This document shows positions 63,101-64,000 of a stretch of 64,000 bases of DNA, one piece after another. A program made the position numbers and the translations under genes. The notes beneath the pieces are model-generated. The model worked only from the letters and a program-made list of their open reading frames with translations. It was not told the DNA's origin and ran no database searches. Numbering within the stretch: the first letter of the stretch is position 1; each line of letters starts with the position of its first letter. The stretch comes from Liolophura sinensis (Eukaryota; Mollusca; Polyplacophora; Chitonida; Chitonidae), in assembly GCF_032854445.1 (NCBI RefSeq), contig NC_088300.1, positions 59,184,984 through 59,248,983 on the forward strand. The letters are read 5' to 3'.

Positions 63101-64000
63101 ATATCAGAACCAGTTCCATAAAGCCAGGTTTTACTTGCATTAAAAATTTGATTTAAAAGCTTAACTTTGGTATCTTTGAGTTAAAACTGAGAATATTTAC
63201 ATGATAGTTGTTATGTTAAGACAACTATTTTGAACTTTTCGGGTCATTACATTGTAGACATCATATTGAAGTCGACTTCATAACTACATGAAGTTAAGTG
63301 TTAAAATTGACATTGCCTTATAAGACTGGCATATAAACAGGAGTCTATCCGATAACATCCAAATAACGCTCTAAAGTTTTATTTCAACTTACATGAATTC
63401 CACACCAAGGCTAATCCCAATTGTCTCCTCAGAACTGGAGGCTGAGGAGTCAATCATCAACTGGAGTGTGGAGATCACAGACAGACTGGGCAGCAGGCTC
63501 TACAGCCTCTGGAACAGGACTGCTGGTGACTGTCTGCTAGACTCCGTCCTCCAGGCCACCTGGTCTGTGTTTGACCTTGACCACACCTTACGCCGGGCCC
63601 TGGCGGGACAGTCTCAACGAGGGGGCACTAACGTGAGTATTGGGGCATTACATGGCTCAGTGGTCAGGTGCTTATTACTTCTAATGGCTCATGGGATCCG
63701 GGTTCAATCCCTGTTTTGGACAGGGATTTGACTGCTCTCAGTATTCGTGAGGCCATATATGTGTGACGTTTAAGATAATAATTGCCCTGGACATTGAAGT
63801 AGAAAAGCTTTCTGTGTGGAAAGTTCACATGCTAGCATTTGTGGAAACTGCTGAAAGACAACAATACTTGTTTATTTTGTGAATTAATCCCAGTCCTCTT
63901 AAAAAATCTTTTAAAAAGTCAGTCAGTCATCATTCTAGTATAATTAATATAACAAGACTACAACAGAGCTGTGAAGACACTGTGATTGTTGGCAAATGGT
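47011..64000 (+). CDS. ZRANB1: ZRANB1/TRABID deubiquitinase (partial, cut by window end)
   Basis: OTU-family deubiquitinase that prefers K29/K33 (and K63) ubiquitin chains and is linked to Wnt signalling (family knowledge). Visible coding exons: 47011-48187, 62936-63007, 63433-63632, then off the window. The 483 codons seen are in one consistent frame. Three NpI4-type zinc fingers have Cys at 12/15/26/29, 85/88/99/102 and 170/173/184/187, each followed by the ubiquitin-contacting TY pair. The ankyrin-like AnkUBD lies at about 255-392. The OTU domain start includes INWSVE, LYSLWNRTAGDCLLDSVLQA and catalytic Cys450 (human Cys443). The catalytic His and the remaining roughly 225 residues, judging by the 708-aa human protein, lie beyond 64,000. 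Confidence 0.95.
48275..48428 (-). mobile_element. SINE family 1 copy near exon donor
   Basis: TTTATTTACTTGTTTGGTTT, CAGCCAGCATTATAGTGAG and CACGACCGTCTGCAGGCTGC. It lies only 87 bp past the first coding exon's donor and accounts for the apparent extension of that reading frame. Confidence 0.8.
49711..49976 (-). mobile_element. SINE family 1, near full-length copy
   Basis: TTTATTTATTTATTTGGTTG tail, CGACGGCCAGCATTATGGTG core, and a head region with ATTGGTGAGAGGCTCCAGGG. The 131-codon frame over it is an artefact. Confidence 0.85.
52174..52229. repeat. compound (GT)n/(TA)n microsatellite
   Basis: GTGCGTGTGTGT, then TGTGTGTGGTGTGTGT, then about ten TA units. Likely polymorphic. Confidence 0.9.
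52659..52767. repeat. 22-bp minisatellite, about 5 copies
   Basis: CATTTTCACATGTATGCATG begins at 52660, 52682 and 52704, with a variant at 52726, each 22 bp apart; a 20-bp variant step precedes the last copy. The unit is rich in the palindromes ACATGT and ATGCAT. Confidence 0.9.
55560..56345. repeat. 86-bp minisatellite, at least 5 regular copies plus diverged flank
   Basis: TGAAGAGTGT recurs at 55881, 55967, 56053, 56139 and 56225, an exact 86-bp step. The unit includes GATCTTCACACAAGTGTTGT and CTGCATGGTGTTGTACACAT. Copies before 55,880 are increasingly degenerate and irregular. 86 is not a multiple of 3, so frames across it are chance. Confidence 0.95.
57074..57350 (+). mobile_element. 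SINE family 2, full-length copy
   Basis: AGGAGCGGTAGATCCAGGGT, TGTCGAGTCACACCTAAGAC, AGCAGCACTAGATAGAAGAG, CGTCATATGACTGAAAAACT, GTACGACGTTAAACC. Colinear with the copy at 10.25 kb. Confidence 0.8.
62936..63007 (+). CDS. ZRANB1: ZRANB1 second coding exon (72 nt)
   Basis: Reads DIEDLPPPIQKQLFDELLDR and onward to DVQN, close to vertebrate TRABID. Acceptor TTGTTACAG, donor ATG|GTATGT. Too short and split in phase to appear as a long open frame. Confidence 0.93.
63433..63632 (+). CDS. ZRANB1: ZRANB1 third coding exon (catalytic cysteine)
   Basis: 200 nt, acceptor GTCTCCTCAG, donor AAC|GTGAGT, ending in phase 0. It contains NRTAGDCLLDSVLQATW, with the catalytic Cys codon TGT at 63531-63533. Confidence 0.95.
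63641..63735 (+). mobile_element. tRNA-derived SINE head beside ZRANB1 exon
   Basis: TGGCTCAGTGGTCAGGTGC resembles a tRNA D-arm/A-box and CCGGGTTCAATCCC is a T-arm/B-box, about 40 bp apart. It begins just past the exon's GTGAGT donor. Downstream body sequence was not matched to other copies here. Confidence 0.55.
63736..64000 (+). other. ZRANB1 intron, start of
   Basis: No exon before the window ends; the next OTU exon lies outside. Confidence 0.6.

Overview
This window is nuclear DNA from an animal, most likely a lophotrochozoan such as a mollusc or brachiopod. The evidence is AT-rich sequence, GT-AG introns, tRNA-derived SINEs of a type common in molluscan genomes, many TACATGTA motifs, and proteins that resemble metazoan families. 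The species cannot be named from sequence alone. Nothing bacterial or viral was recognised. Three real protein-coding genes were found; nearly all other open frames are chance or repeat-derived.

Layout. (1) 1,118-5,890, minus strand: a compact 10-exon gene for a CDC25 dual-specificity phosphatase (called cdc25-A here), predicted at 490 aa. (2) 5,891-13,800: a CpG-normal, repeat-rich intergenic block. It holds three direct copies of an unrecognised 0.45-0.55 kb repeat, an inverted pair of SINEs, tRNA-like SINE heads and a long poly-C tract. (3) 16,361-41,592, minus strand: a second CDC25 gene (cdc25-B) with 13 coding exons, 607 aa. It has a 17.9 kb first intron and an alternative first coding exon at 27,884-27,951, which would give a 565 aa form. 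Its 3' UTR probably runs down to about 13.95 kb. (4) 41.6-43.3 kb: a divergent promoter region between cdc25-B and the next gene, with CCAAT boxes and a fused CRE/E-box. (5) 46,972-64,000 and beyond, plus strand: ZRANB1/TRABID, an OTU deubiquitinase with three NZF fingers. It is visible up to and past its catalytic cysteine and is cut by the window end.

The two CDC25 genes are a head-to-tail tandem duplication. Their last four coding exons have identical lengths (200, 134, 118, 138 nt), and a 40-nt exon is shared upstream. The duplication therefore copied an intron-containing gene rather than a processed mRNA. Both keep the HCX5R catalytic loop (HCEFSSER). CDC25 removes inhibitory phosphates from CDK1/cyclin B; TRABID trims K29/K33/K63-linked ubiquitin. 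No functional link between the genes is shown beyond adjacency and a nearby promoter.

CpG density changes sharply near 13.8 kb. It is about 25 per kb over cdc25-A and its flank, against about 8-10 per kb across cdc25-B and its introns. This fits germline gene-body methylation of cdc25-B but not of cdc25-A. Introns carry seven same-orientation copies of one SINE, minisatellites of 47, 22 and 86 bp, and a deletion derivative of a Tc1/mariner-type transposon.
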